DNA from: Oscillospiraceae bacterium Marseille-Q3528
Lineage (GTDB): Bacteria > Bacillota > Clostridia > Lachnospirales > Lachnospiraceae
Direction: 5' to 3'
Length of the DNA: 64,000 bases
NCBI GenBank assembly: GCA_018223385.1
Contig: JAGTTR010000017.1
Coordinates: 36,640 to 100,639 of the forward strand
Below the pieces are notes generated by a model. It saw nothing but the letters and a program-made list of their open reading frames with translations, made no database searches and was not told the origin of the DNA. How positions within the stretch are numbered: the stretch's first letter is position 1; each line of letters begins with the position of its first letter. The position numbers and the translations under genes are program-made. Of the stretch, positions 35,128 to 43,480 are shown one piece after another.

Positions 35128-36111
35128 ATGAAAGTTGCAGTATACAGTTATCGGGCTTTTGACGAGGGCCTGTATTTTGAAAAAATTGCAAAGGAGCTGG
35201 GGATGGAGCTGGTGCTCTGTCCCGATGCGCCGGACATGGAAAATGCGGCGTTGGCGGAAGGGTGCGACTACTTAAGCGTCATCACAACGAAGATCGACGC
35301 GGCCCTGGTGGAGCGGTTCCATGACCTGGGCGTGAAAATGATCTCCACCCGGACCATCGGTTATGATCACATTGATCTGAAAAAAGCAAAAGAGCTGGGC
35401 GTGAAGATCAGCAATGCCACCTATTCTCCCAACAGCGTGGCGGACTATGCGCTGATGCTGATGCTCATGACCACCCGCCGGATGAAGATGATCATGAACA
35501 AGGCGGCCATCCAGGATTTCTCCCTGCCGGGCAACATCGGCAAGGAGCTGCCGGACATGACCGTGGGTATCGTGGGCACCGGCCGGATCGGGGAAACGCT
35601 CATCCGCCATCTGTCCGGGTTTGGATGTAAGATCCTGGCCTATGACCTGTATGAGAAAGATTCTGTGAAACAGTTTGCCACCTACGTGCCTCTGGACACT
35701 CTGTACCGGGAGAGCGATATCATTTCCCTGCACATCCCGGCCAGTGAGAAGGATTACCACATGATCTCGGGGGAGGTCATGGACACCATGAAGGACGGCG
35801 TCATCCTCATCAACACGGCCCGGGGCTCCCTCATCGACAGTCAGGCTCTCATCGATCACATCGAAAGTGGAAAAATCGGCGCCGCGGGACTGGATGTTGT
35901 GGAAAACGAGTTCGGCATGTATTATTATGATAAGAAAACCGATGTGATGGACAACCGGGAGCTGGCCATTCTGAAAAGCTTCCACAACGTGGTGGTAACG
36001 CCTCACATGGCGTTCTACACCAACGAGGCCATCCGGGATATGGTATATTCTTCGCTGAAAAGCTGCCGCCTGGAGGCAGACGGGGAGAAGAATCCCTGGC
36101 TGATTCAGTAA
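35128..36111 (+). CDS. D-2-hydroxyacid dehydrogenase (D-lactate dehydrogenase family)
   Basis: A 327-residue NAD-dependent enzyme. The substrate domain has STRTIGYDHIDL and NSVADYALMLML. The Rossmann motif is GIVGTGRIGETL. The catalytic Arg, Glu and His are in INTARGSLID, GLDVVENE and VTPHMAFY. D-lactate dehydrogenase or a related 2-oxoacid reductase is the best guess. VanH belongs to the same family, but no vancomycin-type ligase is present. Confidence 0.92.
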   Translation: MKVAVYSYRAFDEGLYFEKIAKELGMELVLCPDAPDMENAALAEGCDYLSVITTKIDAALVERFHDLGVKMISTRTIGYDHIDLKKAKELGVKISNATYSPNSVADYALMLMLMTTRRMKMIMNKAAIQDFSLPGNIGKELPDMTVGIVGTGRIGETLIRHLSGFGCKILAYDLYEKDSVKQFATYVPLDTLYRESDIISLHIPASEKDYHMISGEVMDTMKDGVILINTARGSLIDSQALIDHIESGKIGAAGLDVVENEFGMYYYDKKTDVMDNRELAILKSFHNVVVTPHMAFYTNEAIRDMVYSSLKSCRLEADGEKNPWLIQ

Positions 36112-36177
36112 GCGGTGCAGACAGAAAAAGAAAAAAACTTTTGAGGGGAAGTTTTGTTAAAGAGAGGTTGGATGCAG

Positions 36178-37068
36178 ATGAAAAAGAGAATTTTCTTTGT
36201 GTTTAATATGCATGCGGGAAAAGCCCGTATCAAGACAAAGCTTTCAGATATTCTGAATACCTTTACGGAAAAAGGATATGAGGTGACGGCTTACCCGACC
36301 CAGTACGCCGGGGAGGCGGTGCTGCGGATCGAAGCGCTGGAGGACGGTTATGAGCTGGTGGTGTGCAGCGGCGGGGACGGCACCCTGGATGAGGTGGTGA
36401 CCGGCATGATGCGCCGCCCGGAGGAAAAACGGATCCCCATCGGTTATATCCCGGCGGGCTCCACCAACGATTTCGCCAAAAGCCTGGGACTGCCCCAGAA
36501 GATGGAGGATGCGGCGGCCCGGATCATGGCGGGAAAGCGGTTCCCCTGCGATATCGGCGCTTTTAACGGGGACTATTTTGTATACATCGCGGCCTTCGGT
36601 ATTTTTACCGATGTGTCCTACCAGACTGACCAGCAGATGAAAAACGTGCTGGGACATATGGCCTACATCCTGGAGGGGATGAAGCGGCTCACCAATATTA
36701 CCTCCTACAAGATGAAGCTTCGCTGGGAAGACCGGGAGGTGGAGGATGATTTCCTCTTCGGCATGGTCACCAACTCCCGCTCCGTGGGCGGCTTCAAGTC
36801 CATCATCGGCACCGAGGTGGTGCTGGATGACGGTGTATTCGAGGTGACATTTATCAAACGCCCGAAAAACCTTCTGGAGCTGAACGAGACGCTGACAGCG
36901 CTTGTGCTGGCGGAGATCGACGAGCGGTACATGTATTCCTTCCGTACCAGCCGGCTGACGGTGGAGGCTGAGGCCGAGGTGCCCTGGACACTGGACGGCG
37001 AGTATGGCGGCGACCACAGGGCAGCGGTCATCGAAAACCGGAAGCAGGCGCTGGAATTCATCGTATAG
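36178..37068 (+). CDS. Diacylglycerol kinase-family lipid kinase (YegS/DgkB-like)
   Basis: About 296 residues. The start at 36178 (MKKRIFFVFN) has GAGAGG 10 nt upstream; ATG at 36172 is 4 nt from it, so the choice is uncertain. The nucleotide-binding GGDGTLDEVV and the PAGSTNDFAKSLG loop are hallmark motifs. A second domain has DIGAFNGDYFVYIAAFG and SRSVGGFKSI. It probably phosphorylates diacylglycerol or a related lipid at the inner face of the membrane. Confidence 0.92.
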   Translation: MKKRIFFVFNMHAGKARIKTKLSDILNTFTEKGYEVTAYPTQYAGEAVLRIEALEDGYELVVCSGGDGTLDEVVTGMMRRPEEKRIPIGYIPAGSTNDFAKSLGLPQKMEDAAARIMAGKRFPCDIGAFNGDYFVYIAAFGIFTDVSYQTDQQMKNVLGHMAYILEGMKRLTNITSYKMKLRWEDREVEDDFLFGMVTNSRSVGGFKSIIGTEVVLDDGVFEVTFIKRPKNLLELNETLTALVLAEIDERYMYSFRTSRLTVEAEAEVPWTLDGEYGGDHRAAVIENRKQALEFIV

Positions 37069-37144
37069 CTCCCAAGGTCATAAGCTACAGACCACGATAC
37101 GCTGGCGTATCTGTGGGCGGATAGCTTCATGACCTGCCCCACTA

Positions 37145-37215
37145 TGAGCATAAAAGAGAAGCGTTAGCTTCGCGATATGCGAATGGGGGAGAAGCGTGGG
37201 AGTGCGCAGCACGGA
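37145..37215 (+). repeat. Dispersed palindromic repeat, copy E
   Basis: TGAGCATAAAA (37145-37155), an 18-nt hairpin GAGAAGC-GTTA-GCTTCGC (37156-37173), GATATGCGAAT (37174-37184) and AGTGCGCAGCACGGA (37201-37215). Flanks equal copy A1, but the hairpin arms have different sequence and the same length. Confidence 0.7.
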
Positions 37216-37265
37216 GCGCTTCGTTGGGAACGTTAAATTAAATATGTATATAGGAATATGTCTGG

Positions 37266-37304
37266 AAAGAATCGATCTGTAACATGCGGAGCGATTCTTT
37301 TTTT
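37266..37304 (+). terminator. Terminator upstream of mglB
   Basis: AAAGAATCG (37266-37274) pairs with CGATTCTTT (37292-37300), followed by a run of seven Ts. It ends the lipid kinase transcript. Confidence 0.75.
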
Positions 37305-37410
37305 GTGCAACATACACAAAAAATCCGGTCGTTTTTTGGCTCTGTAAAAAAAGAGTGAAGATTTTCAAAGACTTTGAGAAGAATTTCGTATGTATTTTCA
37401 CAAAACCCGT

Positions 37411-37419
37411 TGTTATAAT
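37411..37419 (+). promoter_or_regulatory. Extended -10 promoter of mglB
   Basis: TG-T-TATAAT (37411-37419) lies about 50 nt before the mglB start with no good -35 box. TCAAAG-A-CTTTGA (37365-37377), a perfect 6-bp palindrome about 35 nt upstream, could bind a regulator such as the YesN protein encoded downstream. Confidence 0.55.
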
Positions 37420-37470
37420 CAGATCATGAAGTGCGAAAGTGCTTCAAGAGAAAAAAGGAGGAATAGGAAT

Positions 37471-38586
37471 ATGAAAAAGAAACTGTTAAGCGTATTACTG
37501 TGCGCAACAATGGTATCCGGCCTTCTGGCAGGCTGCGGAAGCAAGCAGGAAGAGACTGCTGCACCGGCTGCTGAAGAGGAGACCACAGAAGAAGAGACAA
37601 CTGACGCAGCTGAGGAGACCACAGAGGCTGCTGATACTGCAGATGCATCCACAGAGGCTTGCCCGGGTGTTGATGGATTAAACATCGGTATCTGCATTTA
37701 CAAATTCGATGATAACTTTATGACCCTTTACAGAACCGAGCTTCAGAAATATCTGGAAGCAGGCGGCGCTACTGTAACTGTTATGGACGGAAAGAACGAC
37801 CAGGCAGAGCAGACCAACCAGATCCAGAACTTCATCACACAGGGTGTTGACGTCCTGATCATCAACCTGGTACAGTCTTCTGCAGCTGAGCAGGTAACTG
37901 ACCAGTGTGCAGCAGCAAACATCCCGGTAGTATTCATCAACCGTGAGCCTGATGCAACAGAGGAAGACAGATGGGCAGCTGACGGTATCGCAGCTACATA
38001 CGTAGGCGCAGATGCTAGACAGTCCGGTAAATACCAGGGCGAGATCGTTCTGGCTACAGACAACAAGGGTGACTTCAACGGCGACGGCAAGGTTAGCTAC
38101 GTTATGGTAATGGGCGATCCTGAGAATGTTGACGCAAAATACAGAACACAGTACTCCATCGAAGCTCTGACAGAGGGCGGTATGGAAGTTGAGAAGCTTG
38201 ACGAGCAGCGTGGTGACTGGGATCAGGCAAAAGGCCAGGAGATCGTTGCTAACGCTCTGACCGCTCACGGCGATGCAGTAGAGGTTGTATTCTGCAACAA
38301 CGATGCAATGGCTCTTGGTGCTCTTCAGGCAATCGAGACCGCCGGCAGAAAAGTTGGCGAAGATATCCTCTTACTCGGTGTTGACGCTCTGACAGAGGCT
38401 CTGCAGAACGTACAGGACGGCAAGATGACCGGTACTGTATTCAATGACCACATCGGCCAGTCTCATGCAGCAGCTGAGATCGCTGGTAAGATGGCAGCAG
38501 GCGAGTCCGTTGAGACTGTAAACATGGTTGACTACATCAAGGTTACCAAGGACAACGCAGCTGATATCCTGGCTCTTCTCCAGTAA
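37471..38586 (+). CDS. mglB: Galactose/glucose-type ABC transporter substrate-binding lipoprotein
   Basis: 371 residues from 37471 (AAAGGAGG upstream). The signal peptide ends in the lipobox LLAGC, with lipidated Cys22. A 40-residue Glu/Thr/Ala-rich linker follows, then a periplasmic-binding protein domain of the MglB/LacI type. It shows IGICIYKFDDNFMT, a calcium-loop-like DFNGDGKVSYV, and the C-terminal LLGVDALTEALQ. It binds galactose-like sugar outside the membrane and delivers it to MglAC. A UUCG hairpin and a terminator follow. Confidence 0.93.
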   Translation: MKKKLLSVLLCATMVSGLLAGCGSKQEETAAPAAEEETTEEETTDAAEETTEAADTADASTEACPGVDGLNIGICIYKFDDNFMTLYRTELQKYLEAGGATVTVMDGKNDQAEQTNQIQNFITQGVDVLIINLVQSSAAEQVTDQCAAANIPVVFINREPDATEEDRWAADGIAATYVGADARQSGKYQGEIVLATDNKGDFNGDGKVSYVMVMGDPENVDAKYRTQYSIEALTEGGMEVEKLDEQRGDWDQAKGQEIVANALTAHGDAVEVVFCNNDAMALGALQAIETAGRKVGEDILLLGVDALTEALQNVQDGKMTGTVFNDHIGQSHAAAEIAGKMAAGESVETVNMVDYIKVTKDNAADILALLQ

Positions 38587-38603
38587 TCATTACCGGAAAG
38601 GCC

Positions 38604-38617
38604 TGTCCTTCGGGACA
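38604..38617 (+). other. UUCG tetraloop hairpin at the mglB 3' end
   Basis: TGTCC-TTCG-GGACA, 17 nt after the mglB stop. A stable C(UUCG)G hairpin here could protect the mglB message from 3' exonucleases. Confidence 0.5.
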
Positions 38618-38632
38618 CAAATAAGCAAGCTT

Positions 38633-38662
38633 ACCGGGTGTGCAGTGCGCACACCCGGTTTT
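38633..38662 (+). terminator. Intercistronic terminator/attenuator between mglB and mglA
   Basis: ACCGGGTGTGC and GCACACCCGGT form a perfect 11-bp stem with a 5-nt loop, followed by TTTT. It should let part of the transcripts stop after mglB, giving more binding protein than transporter. Confidence 0.75.
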
Positions 38663-38691
38663 GATGAGAGAGAATAAGGGAGGTTACAGGG

Positions 38692-40203
38692 ATGGCACAA
38701 GAGTACATGTTGGAACTGCGCGGGATATGTAAAAGCTTCCCGGGCGTAAAAGCACTGGACAATGTTTCTCTGAAAGTAAGACCAGGCACCGTTCATGCAC
38801 TCATGGGAGAAAATGGTGCGGGAAAATCCACACTGATGAAGTGCCTGTTTGGTATTTACAAGATGGATGCGGGCGAGGTCATTTATCAGGGTGAGAAAGT
38901 GAACATCATCAATGCGGATGATGCGCTGCACAAGGGAATCGCCATGGTGCATCAGGAGCTTCAGCCGATTCCGGAGAGAAGTATCGCGGAGAATATTTTC
39001 TGCGGCCGGTATCCGATGAAGAAGGTCGGACCTGTGAAGGTCATCGATCACAAGAAAATGTATGAGGAAGCGGATCGTCTTCTGAAGGAAGTCAAGATGC
39101 CTTATGATCCCAAGGCGAAGCTGGGAACCCTTTCTATTTCCCAGATGCAGTCGGTAGAAATCGCAAAGGCAGTTTCCATGAATGCGAAGGTCGTGATCAT
39201 GGATGAGCCCACATCCTCACTGACGGATAATGAAGTAGAGGCATTATTCCGGATTATCAATGATTTAAGAGATAAGGGAGTATCCATCATTTATATTTCC
39301 CACAAGATGGATGAGATTTTAAGAATTTCCGACGAGGTAACGATCATGCGTGACGGACAGTACGTCGGAACATGGGAATCCAAAGACCTGACTACGGACA
39401 TGATCATCGCCAAGATGGTAGGACGGGAACTGACGAACGTATATCCGCCGAAGGATAATGTACCGGGAGACGTGATCCTGGAAGTCAAAGGACTGACCAG
39501 CATTCTGCCGAAATCCTTCAAGGACGTCAACCTGACGCTGCGAAAGGGAGAGATCCTCGGACTGGGCGGTCTGGTAGGCGCACAGCGTACCGAGCTGATG
39601 GAAGCAATCTTCGGTATCCGTCATGTTGCCAGCGGCGAGATAATATATAAAGGAAAACCGCTGAAAATCAAGAGACCCCAGGATGCGATCCGCAACGGCA
39701 TCGGCCTCATCACAGAGGATCGCCGCGGCACCGGTATTTTCGGCGTGCTGTCCATCGCGGACAACGTATCCATCGCATCTCTGGACAAATACGTGGAGTA
39801 CGGCGTAAAGCTGAATCTGAAAAAGATTGAAAATCTGGTACAGGAGAATGTGGCGAAGCTGAGCATCAAGACACCCAGCTCCAAGACGCTGATCCAGTCC
39901 TTATCCGGTGGTAACCAGCAGAAGGTTATTATTTCCAGATGGCTGGCCAACGATCCGGATATCCTGATCATGGATGAGCCTACCCGTGGTATCGACGTAG
40001 GTGCGAAATATGAGATTTACCAGATTATGATTGAGCTGGCAAAGCAGGGCAAGGCAATCGTCATGATTTCCTCCGAGATGGCCGAGCTGATCGGAATGTC
40101 TGACCGGATCGTCGTCATGTGCGACGGCCGTGTGACCGGCGAAGTATCCGGCGAAGAAGCCACGCAGGAAAATATCATGCATTACGCTACACAGTTTAAT
40201 TAA
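38692..40203 (+). CDS. mglA: Galactose-type sugar ABC transporter, tandem ATPase
   Basis: A 503-residue protein with two fused ABC domains, as in MglA and RbsA. The first has Walker A GENGAGKST, signature LSISQMQSVEIAKAV and Walker B VVIMDEPTSSL. The second has a degenerate P-loop region GLGGLVGAQRTEL but a full signature LSGGNQQKVIISRWL and Walker B LIMDEPTRGID. This asymmetry is normal for the family. It drives sugar import with MglC. GGGAGG precedes the start. Confidence 0.95.
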   Translation: MAQEYMLELRGICKSFPGVKALDNVSLKVRPGTVHALMGENGAGKSTLMKCLFGIYKMDAGEVIYQGEKVNIINADDALHKGIAMVHQELQPIPERSIAENIFCGRYPMKKVGPVKVIDHKKMYEEADRLLKEVKMPYDPKAKLGTLSISQMQSVEIAKAVSMNAKVVIMDEPTSSLTDNEVEALFRIINDLRDKGVSIIYISHKMDEILRISDEVTIMRDGQYVGTWESKDLTTDMIIAKMVGRELTNVYPPKDNVPGDVILEVKGLTSILPKSFKDVNLTLRKGEILGLGGLVGAQRTELMEAIFGIRHVASGEIIYKGKPLKIKRPQDAIRNGIGLITEDRRGTGIFGVLSIADNVSIASLDKYVEYGVKLNLKKIENLVQENVAKLSIKTPSSKTLIQSLSGGNQQKVIISRWLANDPDILIMDEPTRGIDVGAKYEIYQIMIELAKQGKAIVMISSEMAELIGMSDRIVVMCDGRVTGEVSGEEATQENIMHYATQFN

Positions 40204-40216
40204 GGAGGAAATCATC

Positions 40217-41206
40217 ATGAATAAGACCAAAAATTTTGATCTCAAGAAATTTTTGTTAGACAATGCCATCATCGTTATTCTTCTTCTGATGGCATTATAT
40301 GTGGGAATCACGAAAGATAATTTCTTTACATGGAACAACTTTTCCAACGTTTCCATCAACACCGCCCTTCGTTTCATCATCGCCCTGGGCGTATCCGGCT
40401 GTCTGATCACCAAAGGTACTGACCTGTCCGCAGGACGTATCGTAGGACTGGGCGCTTGTATTTCCGGAACCCTGCTGCAGAAGGCAGACTATTCCGATAA
40501 GTTTTTCCCGAACCTGGGCAATGTGCCGGTAGTGGCAGCCCTGCTCATCGCTGTTGTGATCTGTGCCATCTTCGGATGCCTGAACGGCCTGGTAATCTCT
40601 TATTTCCAGGTACCGCCGTTCATCACCACCCTGGGTATGCAGACTATCGTATATGGTATCTGCCTGGTGTACACCGGTGCATCCCCGCTGGGCGGCTTCA
40701 AGAAGAGCTTCACCAACGTAGCCAGCGGTAAACTTCTTGGCATTCCGTATTTCTTCGTTATCGCATTTGTCATCGGTTTTGGCATGTGGTTCCTGTACAA
40801 CTACACAAGACACGGCAAATACATGTATGCCATCGGCGGTAATGAGAACGCAGCTGAGGTATCCGGTGTCAACGTAAAGAAAGCAAAGATCATCATCTAC
40901 ACACTGGCAGCAGCACTGTACGCACTGGGCGGCTTCATGTACGCAGCAAAGGCCGGCGGCGCAACCGTAAATGCAGGACAGGGCTACGAGCTGGAGGCAA
41001 TCGCAGCTTGTACCATCGGCGGTGTATCCACCAACGGTGGTGTTGGTAAGATCTCCGGTATCCTCATCGGTGTGCTGGTGTTCGAGCTTCTGAAAGTATC
41101 CATGCAGTTCCTCGGTATCGATACTTCCTTCCAGTACATTGTACAGGGTCTCGTCATCATCGTTGCAGTAGCACTTGACCTTCGGAAATACCTGGCTAAG
41201 AAATAA
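40217..41206 (+). CDS. mglC: Galactose-type sugar ABC transporter permease
   Basis: A 329-residue membrane protein with 8-10 hydrophobic segments of the BPD_transp_2 (RbsC/MglC) family. Signatures are TKGTDLSAGRIVGLGA, VPPFITTLGMQTI, AIGGNENAAEVSGVNV and the GYELEAIAACTIGGVS loop. It begins 13 nt after mglA and is followed by a strong terminator. Confidence 0.95.
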   Translation: MNKTKNFDLKKFLLDNAIIVILLLMALYVGITKDNFFTWNNFSNVSINTALRFIIALGVSGCLITKGTDLSAGRIVGLGACISGTLLQKADYSDKFFPNLGNVPVVAALLIAVVICAIFGCLNGLVISYFQVPPFITTLGMQTIVYGICLVYTGASPLGGFKKSFTNVASGKLLGIPYFFVIAFVIGFGMWFLYNYTRHGKYMYAIGGNENAAEVSGVNVKKAKIIIYTLAAALYALGGFMYAAKAGGATVNAGQGYELEAIAACTIGGVSTNGGVGKISGILIGVLVFELLKVSMQFLGIDTSFQYIVQGLVIIVAVALDLRKYLAKK

Positions 41207-41239
41207 GATTTGCTTCATACGAAATTCCATCATAGAAAT

Positions 41240-41286
41240 AAAACAGTCCGGACATGCAGAAATTGTATGTCTGGGCTGTTTTTTTT
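41240..41286 (+). terminator. Terminator of the mglBAC unit
   Basis: AAAACAGTCCGGACATGC pairs with GTATGTCTGGGCTGTTTT with few wobbles around a 7-nt loop. A run of Ts follows. Confidence 0.85.
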
Positions 41287-41317
41287 GCAATGATCAGAGG
41301 AATCATGGTATACTATG

Positions 41318-41430
41318 ATGAGAGCAAAAGAAAAGGAAGCGACGCCGAAGGCGGCATTTACTTTTCTTGCTCCATCATCGAACGAACAGCCTGCGATAGC
41401 AGGCAGTAGAGCACGACAGTGCGGGTTCGT
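41318..41430 (+). repeat. Dispersed palindromic repeat, copy F
   Basis: Outer arms GATGAGAGCAAAAGAAAAG (41318-41336) and CTTTTCTTGCTCCATC (41361-41376) pair imperfectly, enclosing GCCG/CGGC. GCCTGC-GATA-GCAGGC (41389-41404) repeats the stem of copy B (17470) with a different loop. Confidence 0.55.
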
Positions 41431-41484
41431 GAGATTGAAAAGCAGCAAACGAACAAATTAATTTTTCATATAACGGAGTACACA

Positions 41485-41778
41485 ATGGAAAAAGAACAGG
41501 AAGAGATGACACAGAAACAGGATGCGGCAGCACCGAACGACAGGGCCGAGGCGCTGGCAGATCAGGAGATGGAAGCACCCACAGATCCAAAGGAAGAGAT
41601 GGAAAGCGGCGACGATGCGGCTGACACAGAGGACATCGACGACCGCGACCCGATCACGGTGGCGAAGGAGAATTTCTACGACCGGCTGCCTTTCACATAC
41701 CGGCAGGTGGATATTTTCTGCAAGGTACTGATCGGCGTGCTGATCGCTATTTTTGTCTATTACGCAGTGTTGAAATAA
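41485..41778 (+). CDS. Small acidic protein with a C-terminal membrane segment
   Basis: 97 residues from 41485 (ACGGAG 6 nt upstream). About 60 residues are Glu/Asp/Ala-rich and probably disordered. Then DPITVAKENFYDRLPFTYRQ leads into one hydrophobic segment (about 75-95) at the very C-terminus, so it is tail-anchored with the acidic part in the cytosol. I do not recognise a family. It lies 16 nt before the response regulator gene, so it probably belongs to the sensory operon. Confidence 0.75.
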   Translation: MEKEQEEMTQKQDAAAPNDRAEALADQEMEAPTDPKEEMESGDDAADTEDIDDRDPITVAKENFYDRLPFTYRQVDIFCKVLIGVLIAIFVYYAVLK

Positions 41779-41794
41779 CAGGAGAGAAGAGAGA

Positions 41795-43468
41795 ATGGGC
41801 TTATACAGGGTAATGCTGGTGGACGACGAGGAAGACGTGCGCCAGGCGATCGCACGTAAGATCAACTGGGAGGAGATCGGCTTTCAGGTGGTGGCTTCTG
41901 CGGAGAACGGGCAGGAGGCGCTGGAGCTGGCGGAGCGTCTGCACCCGGATGTGGTCATGACAGACATCAAGATGCCGTTTATGGACGGGCTGACGCTGGG
42001 CCGTGCACTGAAAAAAAGGCTGAAAAACATTAAAGTCATCATTTTCTCCGGTTTCGATGAATTTGAGTACGCAAAAGAGGCCATCAAGCTGGAGGCGGAG
42101 GAATATCTCTTAAAACCGCTGAATGCGGAGGAGCTGGAAGCGGTATTCAAACGGATCCGGGAAAATCTGGACCGGGAGATCGACCAGAAGCGCAATGAGA
42201 GCCGTCTCAATGCGTATTATCAGGAGAGTCTGCCTATCATGCGAGAGCAGTTTCTCATCGGTTTGCTGGAGGGCCGGATCCCGGATGAGGAGATCGACAA
42301 GACAATGGCCTCCTACGAGATGGAATTCAAGGCGGGCCATTATGCGGTAGCTGTGGGAACGGTGGAGCGCACGGAGGATGCCGCAGGAAGGACGGGAGAG
42401 AGTGCCGGAGCGGGCGCAGAAGAGGCCGGGAAGAAGTCTCCGGGGCCGGTATCGGATGCACGGCTTCTGAACATTTCACTGAAACAGATCCTGGACGAGA
42501 ACATGGCAGGCTCCATCGGTCACCGTACCTTCATTTATCTGGATCGGGTGGTGACCATCGCCCTGTTTGATGATGAGGAAAAGTTTCCTTATTTTGTTTA
42601 CCTGATGGATCAGGTGTGCAAGATCGCCAGGAGGGTGCTGGATGCCAACACGTCCATCGGCATCGGCAGTCCCTGCGATAAGCGCTCCAAGCTGGGGATT
42701 TCTTACCGGGAGGCCAAAGGTGCGCTGGATTACCGGGTGTTGGTGGATGCCAATCAGGCCATTTATATCAAGGATGTGGAACCAAAGGCGGAGGCGATGC
42801 CGGACATTGAACAGACAAGTGTACAGGATATTTTGCGGGAAATGAAGCTGGGCACCCGGGAAGACCTGGAGGGCGTCATTCATGTGTTTGTAAAAAATCT
42901 GAAAAACTCCAAGATGGCCCTGTCTCAGTACCAGATTTTCCTCATGGAGCTGGTGGCGGAAATCTACAAGCTGGGACGCAATTATGAGATCGACATGGGA
43001 CAGATTTTTCCGCCGAAGACGAATCTGTACGAGAACCTGTATCAGCTGGATTCCCCGGAGGCTGTGGGCGGCTGGATGCTGGACATCTGCATGAAGGTGC
43101 GCCATGCCATCCGCCGGGAGCGGGCAGATTCTACCAAGGCCATCATTGAGCAGGCCATCCAGTACGTGCAGGACAACTATCAGGAAAGCGACCTGTCGGT
43201 GGAGGGTATCTGCTCGGCGCTGAATGTCAGCCCGACTTATTTTTCCACCCTGTTTAAAAAAGAACTGGGAACCACTTTCGTGGCCTATGTGACCAATGTG
43301 CGGATGGAGCGGGCGGTGGAGCTTCTGAAGACTACGGAGGACAAGACCTATGTCATTGCGGCCAAAGTGGGGTATACAGAACCCAATTATTTCAGTTATG
43401 TGTTCAAGAAACAATATGGCATTTCTCCTTCCAGATACCGGACGGGAAAAACAAAAGAAGAAAAATAG
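41795..43468 (+). CDS. YesN-type response regulator with AraC helix-turn-helix
   Basis: 557 residues. The N-terminal receiver has the acidic pair in LVDDEED and phospho-acceptor Asp57 in VVMTDIKMPF. A long middle region (about 130-440) is typical of YesN-type regulators. The C-terminal AraC domain (about 455-550) has SVEGICSALNVSPTYFSTLF and GYTEPNYFSYVFKKQYG. It is paired with the YesM kinase 12 nt downstream. The likely targets are mglBAC and its own operon, by neighbourhood. Confidence 0.94.
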   Translation: MGLYRVMLVDDEEDVRQAIARKINWEEIGFQVVASAENGQEALELAERLHPDVVMTDIKMPFMDGLTLGRALKKRLKNIKVIIFSGFDEFEYAKEAIKLEAEEYLLKPLNAEELEAVFKRIRENLDREIDQKRNESRLNAYYQESLPIMREQFLIGLLEGRIPDEEIDKTMASYEMEFKAGHYAVAVGTVERTEDAAGRTGESAGAGAEEAGKKSPGPVSDARLLNISLKQILDENMAGSIGHRTFIYLDRVVTIALFDDEEKFPYFVYLMDQVCKIARRVLDANTSIGIGSPCDKRSKLGISYREAKGALDYRVLVDANQAIYIKDVEPKAEAMPDIEQTSVQDILREMKLGTREDLEGVIHVFVKNLKNSKMALSQYQIFLMELVAEIYKLGRNYEIDMGQIFPPKTNLYENLYQLDSPEAVGGWMLDICMKVRHAIRRERADSTKAIIEQAIQYVQDNYQESDLSVEGICSALNVSPTYFSTLFKKELGTTFVAYVTNVRMERAVELLKTTEDKTYVIAAKVGYTEPNYFSYVFKKQYGISPSRYRTGKTKEEK

Positions 43469-43480
43469 ACAGGACGGGTA

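Noticed and set aside
20506..36111. VanZ-like and VanH-like proteins as a glycopeptide-resistance set
   Set aside because: They are 14 kb apart, no D-Ala-D-Lac ligase, VanX or VanRS is present, and both belong to wider families.
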